NCBI GenBank assembly: GCA_017468365.1
Contig: JAFUIS010000005.1
Span: forward strand, 62,001 to 126,000
Reading direction: 5' to 3'
Length of the DNA stretch: 64,000 nucleotides
Origin: Oscillospiraceae bacterium
Lineage (GTDB): Bacteria; Bacillota; Clostridia; Oscillospirales; Ruminococcaceae
Below, one piece after another: positions 18,196 through 26,949 of this stretch. The notes under the pieces are model-generated. The model was not told where the DNA came from. It saw only the letters and a list, made by a program, of their open reading frames with translations, and did no database searches. How positions within the stretch are numbered: the first letter of the stretch is position 1; each line of letters opens with the position of its first letter. Made by a program: the position numbers and the translations under genes.

Positions 18196-18239
18196 TAATC
18201 GGACAGCGAAACCAACCTTATTTTAAAGGAGCATATATA

Positions 18240-19031
18240 ATGATCAATTTTAATGAAATCAAAGGCTTCATCTGCGATATGGATGGAGTTATCTATCGCG
18301 GAAACCAGATCATTCCCGGCGTACGCGAATTTATCGACTGGCTTAACAAAGAAAACAAAAAATTCCTTTTTCTTACCAACAACAGCTGCTACACTCCCCG
18401 CGAGCTTCAGCAGAAACTTGCAAGAATGGGTCTTGATGTTTCCGAAGATCATTTTTACACCAGCGCTCTTGCAACCGCCGCTTTTCTTAAAGACCAGGCA
18501 CCGGGCTGCAGCGTTTATGCCATCGGCGAAGCCGCACTTTTCAATGCGCTTTATGATGCCGGAATCACCATGAACGACATCAACCCCGACTATGTTGTTG
18601 TGGGCGAAGGAAAAACCTATTCCTTCGACACCATTACCAAAGCCACCAACCTTGTAAGAAACGGAGCAAAACTTATCGGCACCAACTCCGACGTTTCCGC
18701 ACCTATTGAAAACGGAATAATGCCTGCCTGCGGCGCGCTTGTTGCGCCCATCGAAATTGCCACCGGCAAAAAAGCTTATTTTTGCGGAAAACCGAATCCC
18801 CTTATGATGCGCACCGGTCTCCGTATGCTTAAATGCCATTCCAACGAGGCGGTCATGGTCGGCGACAGAATGGATACCGACATTATTTCCGGTCTTGAAT
18901 CCGGCATGAAGACCGTTCTTGTTCTTTCCGGTGCTTCCACCGCCGAAACCCCAAAAACCTATGGCTACCGCCCTTCCGCAATTTTTGATAACGTCGGCTG
19001 CATTCCCGGCGCGGCGGAAGAACAAAAATAA
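18240..19031 (+). CDS. HAD-IIA family phosphatase (NagD/AraL-like)
   Basis: 263 aa. HAD motif I CDMDGVIYRG (nucleophile Asp near 15), motif II LFLTNNS, then the C2 cap typical of subclass IIA, a lysine-bearing FCGKPNPLMM segment (motif III) and motif IV VMVGDRMDTDI. Such enzymes dephosphorylate sugar phosphates, nucleotides or glycerol phosphate; no specific substrate is evident. RBS AAAGGAGC. Monocistronic, between its own promoter and terminator. Confidence 0.9.
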   Translation: MINFNEIKGFICDMDGVIYRGNQIIPGVREFIDWLNKENKKFLFLTNNSCYTPRELQQKLARMGLDVSEDHFYTSALATAAFLKDQAPGCSVYAIGEAALFNALYDAGITMNDINPDYVVVGEGKTYSFDTITKATNLVRNGAKLIGTNSDVSAPIENGIMPACGALVAPIEIATGKKAYFCGKPNPLMMRTGLRMLKCHSNEAVMVGDRMDTDIISGLESGMKTVLVLSGASTAETPKTYGYRPSAIFDNVGCIPGAAEEQK

Positions 19032-19037
19032 AAAAAC

Positions 19038-19064
19038 GCCCGCAAAATTGCGGGCATATTTTTT
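19038..19064 (+). terminator. Terminator of HAD gene
   Basis: GCCCGCAA / TTGCGGGC stem followed by ATATTTTTTG. Confidence 0.85.
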
Positions 19065-19084
19065 GCTTTTCTTGTACAATTATA

Positions 19085-19112
19085 TTGACCGATTATATTT
19101 AAATGATATAAT
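19085..19112 (+). promoter_or_regulatory. Promoter of the EamA transporter
   Basis: TTGACC, 16 bp, TATAAT with an extended -10 TG, 37 bp before the ATG. Confidence 0.7.
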
Positions 19113-19148
19113 AAAGCAGAAAATTAATTTTTTAAAGAAGGAATTTTT

Positions 19149-20012
19149 ATGTGGCTTCTGGCCGCCATCGGTTCGGCTGTTTTTGCCGGCATTACTTCTG
19201 TTCTTGCAAAATGCGGCATCCGCAAAACAGATTCTGATATAGCCACCGCCATACGCACAGGCGTTGTGCTTGTTTTTGCGTGGATAATGGTTTTTTTCGT
19301 TGGTTCCGCAGAAACAATTTTTGAAATAAGCGCAAAATCATATATATTTCTTGCACTTTCCGGCATTGCCACAGGCGCTTCGTGGATATGTTATTTTAAG
19401 GCGCTTTCTATGGGCGACGTAAACAAAGTTGTGCCGATAGATAAATCCAGCACTATTCTTACGGTTATCCTTGCGATAATTTTCTTTGGAGAAACAGAAA
19501 ACCTTGTAATAAAAATCATCTGCACGGCCGTTCTTTCCCTTGGCATTTTTATGATGATAGAAAAGAAAGATTACAGCGGAGAAAACCGCAAAGGCTGGAT
19601 GATATATGCTGTGCTTTCCGCCGTTTTTGCGGCGGCAACTTCCATTCTTGCAAAAATCGGCATAGACGGGGTGGAATCCAACCTTGGCACCGCTTTGCGC
19701 ACCATTGTTGTTCTTGCCATGGCCTGGTCCGTTGTTTTTATGAAGGGCAAGCAAAAAGATCTGCGCTCCATCGATAAAAAAGAGCTTTTGTTTGTCTGCC
19801 TTTCCGGCATTGCCACCGGGGCTTCTTGGCTTTGCTATTATTATGCCATCCAAAACGGCATAGTCAGCATTGTTGTTCCCATAGATAAATTGAGCATTAT
19901 TGTTGCTGTGGCGTTTTCGTATTTTGCCTTCGGCGAAAAGCTGAACAAAAAAAGCGCCTTCGGACTTTTTCTTATGTCCGCCGCAACTGTTGCCATGGCG
20001 GTTTTCGGGTAA
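19149..20012 (+). CDS. EamA family transporter (drug/metabolite superfamily)
   Basis: 287 aa with about ten hydrophobic segments. The two halves are clear internal repeats: each has a SVFAGITSVLAKCGI / AVFAAATSILAKIGI opening and an ALSGIATGASWICYFKAL / CLSGIATGASWLCYYYAI segment followed by VVPIDK. This duplicated five-helix EamA layout marks a DMT permease. Substrate unknown. RBS AAGAAGG. Confidence 0.9.
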   Translation: MWLLAAIGSAVFAGITSVLAKCGIRKTDSDIATAIRTGVVLVFAWIMVFFVGSAETIFEISAKSYIFLALSGIATGASWICYFKALSMGDVNKVVPIDKSSTILTVILAIIFFGETENLVIKIICTAVLSLGIFMMIEKKDYSGENRKGWMIYAVLSAVFAAATSILAKIGIDGVESNLGTALRTIVVLAMAWSVVFMKGKQKDLRSIDKKELLFVCLSGIATGASWLCYYYAIQNGIVSIVVPIDKLSIIVAVAFSYFAFGEKLNKKSAFGLFLMSAATVAMAVFG

Positions 20013-20026
20013 TTATCAAAATTAAA

Positions 20027-20052
20027 AGCGGGCTGAAAGCCCGCTTTTTTTG
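20027..20052. terminator. Terminator between EamA gene and prmC
   Basis: AGCGGGCT / AGCCCGCT stem with GAA loop followed by TTTTTTTG; A-rich on the other side, so it may also serve the converging prmC operon. Confidence 0.8.
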
Positions 20053-20880
20053 TTATCTGATGCCGGTTACAACTCTGTCGCGGCCTTCATAATCTTTGAG
20101 CACTCCGCAGCTTCTGTATCCGTTTTCGGAAAGAATTTTGAGCACCGCTTCGCCCTGGGTATCGCCGATTTCAAAAGCGATAAGGCCTCCTTCGTTTATG
20201 TGGCTGCGCCAGTTTTTTGCAATGGCACGGTAAAAATCAAGTCCGTCACTTCCGCCGAAAAGTGCGGTTTCGGGTTCAAAAGTGACTTCCTTCTGAAGTT
20301 CGGTCATTTCTTTGGCGGTTATATAAGGCGGGTTTGAAACAACGCAATCGAAAGTTCCAAAGGGCTCCAGAGCGTCGCCTTTAACCGTTTTTACGCAGTT
20401 TTCGTGAAGAGCATTATTCCTTGAAAGAAACTCGAAAGCGCCGTCATAAAGCTCCACGGCGGTCACGTCGGCACCGGAAAGTTCCTTTGCAAGAGTTATG
20501 GCAATACAGCCGGAACCGGAACAAAGATCAACGATTTTTGGCGGCATGCTTCGGGAAAAATATTTGAGCACCGTTTCGCAAAGAAGCTCGGTTTCGGGTC
20601 TCGGAATGAGCACGCCTTCACCGACCAAGAACTTTCTTCCGAAAAATTCCCAGTTTCCGACGATATACTGAAGAGGAAAACCCTCTTCTCTTTTCTTTGC
20701 GGCGGCAAAAAGTTTTTCTTCCTGTTCGGCGGCAAGCACCGTTTCGGAAGCGGTTCGCTCCGGCATTTTGGGAAGGCCCAAAAGGTCTTCAAGCATTACG
20801 GAAACTTCAAAGGCAGGAGAATCCACTCCTGCCTTTTCAAACCGCTTTGTGATAATTTCAAAAGCTTCTTTTACTTTCAT
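20053..20880 (-). CDS. prmC: Peptide chain release factor N5-glutamine methyltransferase
   Basis: 275 aa. PrmC methylates the GGQ glutamine of release factors. An N-terminal helical domain (1-75) precedes FLVGEGVLIPRPETELL, the SAM-binding motif IVDLCSGSGCIAITLAKEL and the catalytic NPPY motif (VVSNPPYITAKEM). ATG 20880 overlaps the DUF1385 stop by one base (TGATG), so it is favoured over the TTG one codon earlier. In many Firmicutes prmC follows the DUF1385 gene near prfA; prfA is not seen here. Confidence 0.95.
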   Translation of the reverse strand: MKVKEAFEIITKRFEKAGVDSPAFEVSVMLEDLLGLPKMPERTASETVLAAEQEEKLFAAAKKREEGFPLQYIVGNWEFFGRKFLVGEGVLIPRPETELLCETVLKYFSRSMPPKIVDLCSGSGCIAITLAKELSGADVTAVELYDGAFEFLSRNNALHENCVKTVKGDALEPFGTFDCVVSNPPYITAKEMTELQKEVTFEPETALFGGSDGLDFYRAIAKNWRSHINEGGLIAFEIGDTQGEAVLKILSENGYRSCGVLKDYEGRDRVVTGIR

Positions 20881-21815
20881 CAAAACGCTGCATCCTCCGG
20901 ATTTTCGGGCAAAACGGGGGTTACTGCCGCAATGGCAACTTCGATCATGCTGTCGTCCGGTTCCTGAGTGGTAAAATTCTGGAGCCAGAGTCCCGGTGCG
21001 GAAATAATTCTTGTGAGCCAGTTGTCATGGCGTCCGGCAAACTTGATTATCTCGTAAGAAATGCCGACGGTCACAGGAAGCATAAGGATTTTGAGCGCAA
21101 CGCGGATGAGAACGCTTTCCCATGTGATGACGGAAGAAACAAGGATGCTGACGACGAGAACGATGAGAAGAAAACTTGTGCCGCATCTGGGGTGGAAGCG
21201 TTTTTGTTTTCTGATGTTTTCGACGGTAAGTTCAAGACCCTGTTCATAACAGAAAATGGTCTTATGCTCCGCACCGTGATACATAAAGGTTCTTTTTATA
21301 TCCTTCATCTGGGAAACGGAGATAATATAAACAAGGAAAATTCCGATTTTGATAACGCCTTCGATTGCGGAAAGAACAACTTTATTTTCTATCCACTGAG
21401 AAACAAACCCGGTGATAAGTGCCGGAACGCCGAAGAAAAGACCTATTGCCACGGCCATTGCAAGAACGGTGACGATAAAGCTGAAAACGCTTCCGGCGGC
21501 TTTTCCAAAAGTTTTGTTGAGCCAAAGTTCAAATTTATCCGGTTCTTCTTCCTGACCGGAAATTTCGGCAGATTTCATAAGGCAGTCGTAACCTTTGATG
21601 AGGGTATCGACAAAATTGAAAGTTCCGCGAACGAAGGGAACTTTTCTTATTCCGGTGAGTTTCTTGGTTTCCCAGGTGGAAATGTCGATTTCGCCGTTCG
21701 GTTTTCTTACTGCCATGGCGCTTTTGAACGGGCCTTTCATCATAATTCCTTCAAGAAGCGCCTGACCTCCTACGGAGGTTTTTATTGCGCAGGACTGTTT
21801 TTCGTTTTTTTCCAT
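20880..21815 (-). CDS. DUF1385 family membrane protein (YqhQ-like)
   Basis: 311 aa. Signature segments: VGGQALLEGIMMKGP at the start, YHGAEHKTIFCYEQG, and HPRCGTSFLLIVLVVSIL. Four or five membrane helices are predicted from the hydrophobic runs at about 105-165 and 205-255. The function is not established, but the gene is commonly paired with prmC in Firmicutes, as here. RBS GGAG 5-6 bp before ATG, 11 bp after the kinase stop. Confidence 0.88.
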   Translation of the reverse strand: MEKNEKQSCAIKTSVGGQALLEGIMMKGPFKSAMAVRKPNGEIDISTWETKKLTGIRKVPFVRGTFNFVDTLIKGYDCLMKSAEISGQEEEPDKFELWLNKTFGKAAGSVFSFIVTVLAMAVAIGLFFGVPALITGFVSQWIENKVVLSAIEGVIKIGIFLVYIISVSQMKDIKRTFMYHGAEHKTIFCYEQGLELTVENIRKQKRFHPRCGTSFLLIVLVVSILVSSVITWESVLIRVALKILMLPVTVGISYEIIKFAGRHDNWLTRIISAPGLWLQNFTTQEPDDSMIEVAIAAVTPVLPENPEDAAF

Positions 21816-21826
21816 TTTTTCTCCTT

Positions 21827-23245
21827 TTATTTATCTATGGGCAGACGGATAGTTACCGTCGTGCCTTTTCCTTCAATACTGTCAAGTGTTATTTCGCCGC
21901 CGTGCATTCTTATGATTTCATCGGCGACCGCAAGACCGATTCCGCTTCCGCGGCGGGTTGCGTTACCTTTAAAGAACTTCGTCTTTACTTTTTCAAGCTG
22001 GTCCGCGGGAATTCCGATTCCGGTATCTTTTACGGAAATATCCACAAAACCTTTTTCGGTGCGCAGTGCGGTGATTGTGACGCTTCCGCCCTCGTCACTG
22101 TATTTAAGGGCGTTGTCGATGATGTTTACGAAAACCTGGCGAAGGCGGTTTTTGTCGCCCATTACCGGGATTATATCGTCGCTTTCTTCATAGAAAAGGT
22201 CTTTTTTCTCGCGGATAGCCCTTTGTTCAAAGGTAAGAACAGCTTCCGAAAGTTCCGCGATAATATCAAGCTTCATAGGCTGGAGCACCATTCTTCCGCT
22301 TTGAAGGCGGGAGAAGTCGAGAAGCTCTTCGACCATTACGGAAAGACGCTCGGTCTCGCCGATGATAACGCCCATTCCGCGGCTCAGGGTCTGATTGTCG
22401 ATGGTGTTGTCTTTGGAGGAATCTTCGAGCATTTCCGCCCAGCCTTTTATTGCGGTAAGAGGTGTTCGAAGTTCGTGAGAAACGGAGGAGATGAAGTCGT
22501 TTTTCATGCGCTCGGTTGCGCCAAGCTCATCCGCCATATAATTTATGGTTTCGCAAAGGTCGCCTATCTCATCGTCGGTTTTCTTTTCGATTCTGGAATT
22601 AAAGTCGCCTTCTGCAATTTTTTTAGCCGCTTCGCCTATCTCACCGACGGGGATAACAATGGAGTTGATGAAATAGGAACCGGAAACCATAACGAAGAAG
22701 ATTATCGCGATTCCGATAAAAGCGGCGCCGAGGATAATAAAAGTTATCTGGGTGTCAACGTCTTTCAGCGAAGTGACAAGGCGGAAGGAAGCAAAGGTAT
22801 CGGTGCTTCCGTCCGGAACAACTGTGACGGACATTATGTTTTCGCCGCCTGCGGTTCCGGTAAAGGTGGCGGTTTTTTTGGAAGAAAGAAGTGCTTCGTT
22901 CCAATCGGGGGTTATGGAATCTTCCGCAGGGATAAATCCGCTGGAAGTAAGGACCACTTCGCCTTTTTCGCTTATGACCATAAGCTCCATGATGTTTCGT
23001 TTTTCAAAGGTGGTGACTATTCCGCGGAAATAGGATTCATAGTCGCCGTTTTCTTCCATGCTGTATTTTGAAAGAAGTCCCGAAACGGTTTCTGCCTGGG
23101 AAGTCATTACCCTTTCAACGCTTTCATAAAAATAGTTTTTTATGGAAAAACCAAGGGCGAATTCAAGGCTTATAAGAATTACAAGAATGACGCCGAGGCT
23201 GTTGAATATCCAGCGGGCTGTTATCTTTTTTACTTTTACCGCCAT
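21827..23245 (-). CDS. Sensor histidine kinase (PhoR/ResE-like)
   Basis: 472 aa. TM1 (13-33), a roughly 130-residue extracytoplasmic PAS-like sensor, TM2 (166-190), HAMP (191-243), the dimerisation domain with phospho-acceptor His257 in SSVSHELRTPLTAIKG, and a C-terminal ATPase with N box (NIIDNALKYS), G1 (DTGIGIP) and G2 (GSGIGLAV). It phosphorylates the adjacent response regulator (23274-23975). Cell-surface signal unknown; the upstream lipoprotein in the same operon is a candidate accessory sensor. Confidence 0.93.
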   Translation of the reverse strand: MAVKVKKITARWIFNSLGVILVILISLEFALGFSIKNYFYESVERVMTSQAETVSGLLSKYSMEENGDYESYFRGIVTTFEKRNIMELMVISEKGEVVLTSSGFIPAEDSITPDWNEALLSSKKTATFTGTAGGENIMSVTVVPDGSTDTFASFRLVTSLKDVDTQITFIILGAAFIGIAIIFFVMVSGSYFINSIVIPVGEIGEAAKKIAEGDFNSRIEKKTDDEIGDLCETINYMADELGATERMKNDFISSVSHELRTPLTAIKGWAEMLEDSSKDNTIDNQTLSRGMGVIIGETERLSVMVEELLDFSRLQSGRMVLQPMKLDIIAELSEAVLTFEQRAIREKKDLFYEESDDIIPVMGDKNRLRQVFVNIIDNALKYSDEGGSVTITALRTEKGFVDISVKDTGIGIPADQLEKVKTKFFKGNATRRGSGIGLAVADEIIRMHGGEITLDSIEGKGTTVTIRLPIDK

Positions 23246-23273
23246 TCCCGGCGCCTCCTTTCTTTTTTAAAAT

Positions 23274-23975
23274 TCAGCGGCAATTATGCCATCCATTTAT
23301 AGCCGTAGCCCCATACGGTCTGAAGATGTGCGGGGTTCGAAGGTTCTTCTTCAATTTCATGCGAAGTCTTCTGATGTTTACGTCAACTATCTTATCGTCG
23401 CCGTTATAGTTTTCTCCCCAGATGCGAACGAGAATGTTCTTTCTTTCAAGGGCGGTGCCTTCGTTGCTCATAAAAAGTTCCATAAGCTGGAACTCGACCT
23501 GGGTAAGGTCGATGGGCGTTCCGTTTTTGGTAAGAGTGCGGCTGAGAATATTGAGGGTGAAGGGTCCGGAAACGAGTTCGTCGTTGTGGGAAGCTTCGGG
23601 GGTGACGGAAATTCTTCTGCAGATAGCGTCGACCCTTGCGGTAAGTTCGCTGGGAGAGAAAGGTTTTGTGATATAGTCGTCGGCGCCGAGCATAAGGCCG
23701 TTTACTTTATCCATTTCCTGAGATTTTGCGGAAAGAATGATTATTCCGACGTTGCTGCTTTGTTTTCTGATGCGCTGGCAAACGGCAAAACCGTCGATCC
23801 CGGGCATCATTACGTCAAGAAGCACAACGCTGAAATCGGAGGGTGCGGCTTCGTAATATTTGAGCGCATCTTCTCCGCAGGAGGCATCCACTACTTCATA
23901 ACCTGCGCGGCGAAGGGTTATGACCTCAAATTCGCGAATAGCGTCTTCGTCTTCACATACAAGTATCTTTTTCAT
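23274..23975 (-). CDS. OmpR/PhoB family response regulator
   Basis: 233 aa. The receiver domain has the acidic pair CEDED (8-10), phospho-acceptor Asp54 (VVLLDVMMPGIDGF), the conserved Ser/Thr (ILSAKS) and Lys (YITKPFSPSEL). The winged-helix C-terminus includes TQVEFQLMELFMSN and NILVRIWGENY...VDVNIRRLRMKL. It lies between the lipoprotein and the kinase gene in one operon. RBS AGGAGGAATG. Confidence 0.93.
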   Translation of the reverse strand: MKKILVCEDEDAIREFEVITLRRAGYEVVDASCGEDALKYYEAAPSDFSVVLLDVMMPGIDGFAVCQRIRKQSSNVGIIILSAKSQEMDKVNGLMLGADDYITKPFSPSELTARVDAICRRISVTPEASHNDELVSGPFTLNILSRTLTKNGTPIDLTQVEFQLMELFMSNEGTALERKNILVRIWGENYNGDDKIVDVNIRRLRMKLKKNLRTPHIFRPYGATAINGWHNCR

Positions 23976-23993
23976 TTTTTCATTCCTCCTGCC

Positions 23994-25319
23994 TTATATA
24001 AAAATGAAGCATTTTTCGTAAAGTTCCGGGTCAAGATAAAAATTATCTTCCGGTTCAACAAAGGATTTTACATAGAAATTTCTTGTTTCGTCTTCGGCAA
24101 CAAGAACGTAATCTTCAAATTTATCCTGATAGTCGCTTTTTTCGGACATACAGATTTTAAAAATCACCCTTGAAGTTTCCTTATCGATAAAGACCATTTC
24201 GTTATCAAGGGAATTGAAGCTTAAGGTCGCTCTTTCGTTCCATGCGGCAGGCACCGCAAAGATATATCCGTCCTGGGTGTTGGCAATTCCGTTCCAGGCA
24301 ACTTTTGCTTCTTCGTCCACAAGCTGCATATACTGGATATAATAAAGTTCGTCCGAAGCTTCGGTGGCATAATCTTCGCGCACCTCCACGGGAAATTCCA
24401 TTACTCCGTCGCCGTTGGTGTCAAGGCAATAAACGCCGGTGTTGCGAAGGAAAATTCCGCGTTTTCCAAGGTTTCCGCCAATGATGATAATGGTTCCGGA
24501 TTCGGCTTCGGGTTCTTTTTCGTTTTCATCCTCATATACCACAAAATCCGCAACGGTGAATCTTTCGACTTCGCCTTCTTCAAGAACGAACATTTCGGTA
24601 AGAAAAACCTCTTCATAAACGAAAGAATCTACAAAATAGGCATATTTTCCGTTTCCGAAATCGCCGACCTTTGCGGAAATAATGCTGTCATATTCCGCGT
24701 GGACGCTTATTTCTTCGGTGGAAACGACTTCGTTTCCGTCATGATAAATGACGCTGAGGAAAGAACGGCTCATGGCGGTACCTTTGAAAACAACGATTTC
24801 GGAAAAGCCGTCAGCGTTCATATCAACGATATCGGTGCCGTCGCAGGCAGCGGAATAAACGGTTTCAAGGCGGTCGTTTTCAAAGCTGTAAATTCCGATC
24901 TCGCCGGGCCATTTTACAAAAAGAACCGGCGCGCCGTTTTTCATCTGTATAAAATCAATGCTTTCCATTTCGCCGGAAAAACCGGCGGCTTCATAAACCG
25001 AGATCCAACCGTCGCCGCTTTTTTTGAGGATGTTTATCCTTGTGCTTTCGTCAACGGAAGAATAAAAAGCCATGGCTTCGTCTTCCCCGTCGTTATCAAG
25101 GTCTTCAAAAATGAAAGCGGAGTTCATTTCGCCGGTTTTGGGGTATTTAAGGGTAAAGTTTTCGCCGGCAACTTCGGTAAGAGCGGCGTTGAGTTTTTCC
25201 TGCTCCTCACTTAAAAGCGGAGGGTGCATCAAAGCTTCGGTGTCCGTTTCAAAAACGGAACAACCGGAAAACGCAAGGCAAAGCGCCGCCACTGCCGCAA
25301 AAAGAAATGTTTTTTTCAT
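23994..25319 (-). CDS. Lipoprotein with calcium/VCBS-like repeats, operon partner of a two-component system
   Basis: 441 aa. Signal peptide with lipobox FSGC at Cys19 of the preferred ATG start (25319; GGAGGTG upstream). The body has repeated Asp-rich elements FEDLDNDGEDEAMAF, IVDMNADGFSEIVVF and LDTNGDGVMEFPVE, as in FG-GAP/VCBS beta-propeller blades. It is extracellular and membrane anchored. Being first in an operon with a response regulator and a kinase, it may modulate the kinase sensor; this is inferred from order only. Confidence 0.75.
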   Translation of the reverse strand: MKKTFLFAAVAALCLAFSGCSVFETDTEALMHPPLLSEEQEKLNAALTEVAGENFTLKYPKTGEMNSAFIFEDLDNDGEDEAMAFYSSVDESTRINILKKSGDGWISVYEAAGFSGEMESIDFIQMKNGAPVLFVKWPGEIGIYSFENDRLETVYSAACDGTDIVDMNADGFSEIVVFKGTAMSRSFLSVIYHDGNEVVSTEEISVHAEYDSIISAKVGDFGNGKYAYFVDSFVYEEVFLTEMFVLEEGEVERFTVADFVVYEDENEKEPEAESGTIIIIGGNLGKRGIFLRNTGVYCLDTNGDGVMEFPVEVREDYATEASDELYYIQYMQLVDEEAKVAWNGIANTQDGYIFAVPAAWNERATLSFNSLDNEMVFIDKETSRVIFKICMSEKSDYQDKFEDYVLVAEDETRNFYVKSFVEPEDNFYLDPELYEKCFIFI

Positions 25320-25369
25320 AAAACGGGACACCTCCCTTTTTTAATCAGTCTACTATTTTTCTATATTAT

Positions 25370-25399
25370 AATATAATACAAAGTCGCTTTCCTTGTCAA
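25370..25399 (-). promoter_or_regulatory. Promoter of the lipoprotein-RR-HK-DUF1385-prmC operon
   Basis: Minus strand: TTGACA with TATATT at 18 bp (or TTATAT at 17 bp), about 35 bp before the ribosome site. Confidence 0.6.
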
Positions 25400-25430
25400 T
25401 TAATAAGGTGTGAACATTCAAAATAAAAAA

Positions 25431-25458
25431 GACAAAGACGGAAAAATCCGTCTTTGTC
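25431..25458 (-). terminator. Terminator of the XRE regulator gene
   Basis: GACAAAGACGGA / TCCGTCTTTGTC stem, followed on the minus strand by TTTTTTATTT. Between it and the XRE stop (25459-25517) lies only a 9-codon ORF (minus, MTEEEFKPE) of doubtful meaning. Confidence 0.8.
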
Positions 25459-25517
25459 CGCAAGTTTTTACATTATTCGGGTTTAAATTCTTCTTCGGTC
25501 ATGGTAAAATAAATACG

Positions 25518-26201
25518 TTATTTATCCATGTTGTCCTCGCAGTTTTTGATAAGGCCGAAAAGGCTTGATGCAAAAAGAGGATAGGTCCTTGCGATGGTTT
25601 CGGAAGAAACGGAAATGTTTTCGTTTTTTACCGAAGGGTCGCTTTCAAGCTTTCTTGCCTTTGCCTCGCAGGATTTCATATATGCGTCTGCGCTTTCAAG
25701 TGCGCCGGGATTCGGAACACTGAAGGTGTTCATATTGTTTTTCGGGCTGAAAGAGTATATAATTCTGAACATACGGTAAACCGCAGCCATGAGATAGCCG
25801 GAAACCTGTTTTGTAAGTTCCTTGCTTCCGCTTTTTGCAAGAAGGTCAAAAAGAACATTAAGAGAGTTTGCGATTATCTTTTTGTTGATTATGGGAAGAA
25901 CTCCCGCTCCGGAAACGGTGTTGTCTTTTGCGGCGTCGGGTTCGGGAATATCTTCAACGGTAATGGTCATTCCGTCCGGGTCGGCGCTTCTTCCAAGAAG
26001 ATAATCGGCGGAAACTCCGTAAAAATCCGCCGCGCGGATAAGAAATTCAAGACCGCATTCGCGGATTCCTTTTTCATAGTGGGAAAGAAGTGCCTGAGAA
26101 ACTCCCAGCTCTTTTGCGGCTTCTTTCTGGCTTATTCCTTTTTCTTTTCTTAAAAGCGAAAGAACTCGTGGGAAATCGGTTTTCATCTTTAAAAAATCCA
26201 C
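25518..26201 (-). CDS. XRE-type helix-turn-helix regulator
   Basis: 227 aa. The HTH occupies about residues 12-66 (LRKEKGISQKEAAKELGVSQALLSHYEKGIR, then LIRAADFYGVSADYLLG). The C-terminal about 150 residues have hydrophobic helices of unknown function (PIINKKIIANSLNVLFDLL). It is divergent from a histidine phosphatase gene, and a perfect 6-bp inverted repeat lies between them, so autoregulation and control of the neighbour are plausible. Confidence 0.88.
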   Translation of the reverse strand: MDFLKMKTDFPRVLSLLRKEKGISQKEAAKELGVSQALLSHYEKGIRECGLEFLIRAADFYGVSADYLLGRSADPDGMTITVEDIPEPDAAKDNTVSGAGVLPIINKKIIANSLNVLFDLLAKSGSKELTKQVSGYLMAAVYRMFRIIYSFSPKNNMNTFSVPNPGALESADAYMKSCEAKARKLESDPSVKNENISVSSETIARTYPLFASSLFGLIKNCEDNMDK

Positions 26202-26246
26202 CTTTTTTGATAACTGTTTGTATATTATAAATCAATTCATACATTT

Positions 26247-26262
26247 TGTAAAGCGTTTTACA
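26247..26262. promoter_or_regulatory. Inverted repeat in the XRE / phosphatase divergent promoter region
   Basis: TGTAAA-GCGT-TTTACA directly abuts the AGGAGG of the phosphatase gene. A second loose dyad (TGTAT...ATACA) lies just upstream. It is a candidate operator for the divergent XRE regulator. Confidence 0.4.
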
Positions 26263-26271
26263 GGAGGAAAT

Positions 26272-26949
26272 ATGGTAACTTACAGAATCCACCTTATCCG
26301 CCACGGAATGGCGGAAGACCCCGAGAAAAAAATCTGTCTTGGCTGTCACAGCGACCCTTCTCTTACCCCCGACGGCGCCGAAGAACTTCGCCAGCTTATG
26401 GACAGCTATCAGTACCCCTTTGCTGAAAAGGTCTATTGCAGTCCCCTTCTTCGCTGCCGTCAGACTGCGGATATTCTTTTCCCCGAAACAGAATTTGAGA
26501 TCATGGACGAGCTTACCGAATGCGACCTTGGTTCTTTTGACGGAAAACCCATAACCGAACTTATGGAAAATCCGGCTTTCGTAGGTTGGGTCGAAGGAAA
26601 ATGTCCCCCGCCCGGCGGTGAAAAATCCGAGGAGTTCGCAAACCGCATTGCCTGCGCTTTTGACGATATCATCCACGACATGTCCAAAAATCACCTTATC
26701 GAAACCGCCGTTGTCACCCACGGCACCGTTATCATGGGGCTTTGCGCCATGTGCGGTTATCCCAGACAGGAGATGCGTTATTGGGCAAGCAACAGCGGAT
26801 GCGGTTACACCCTCAGCACCTCTGTTTCCATGTGGATGCACGACCAGTGTTTTGAGGTCATTTCGACCCTTCCTTTTGAAAACCGCGACGAAGATTACGA
26901 AGAGCCCCAGCTTTCCGAGGAGGAACGTGAATGGAACTTTTTCGAGTAA
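26272..26949 (+). CDS. Histidine phosphatase family protein (phosphoglycerate-mutase-like)
   Basis: 225 aa. The catalytic RHG motif is LIRHGMAED near residue 10. The second arginine lies in CSPLLRCRQTADILFP, the catalytic Glu in ECDLGSFDGKP, and the C-terminal His in VTHGTVIMGL. Small-molecule phosphatases such as alpha-ribazole or fructose-bisphosphatase-like members share this; substrate unknown. ATG 26272 has AGGAGG 4 bp upstream, whereas the longer frame does not. Confidence 0.88.
   Translation: MVTYRIHLIRHGMAEDPEKKICLGCHSDPSLTPDGAEELRQLMDSYQYPFAEKVYCSPLLRCRQTADILFPETEFEIMDELTECDLGSFDGKPITELMENPAFVGWVEGKCPPPGGEKSEEFANRIACAFDDIIHDMSKNHLIETAVVTHGTVIMGLCAMCGYPRQEMRYWASNSGCGYTLSTSVSMWMHDQCFEVISTLPFENRDEDYEEPQLSEEEREWNFFE

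Noticed and set aside
25459-25517. 9-codon ORF MTEEEFKPE (minus) after the XRE gene
   Set aside because: Too short, no ribosome site, lies between stop codon and terminator.
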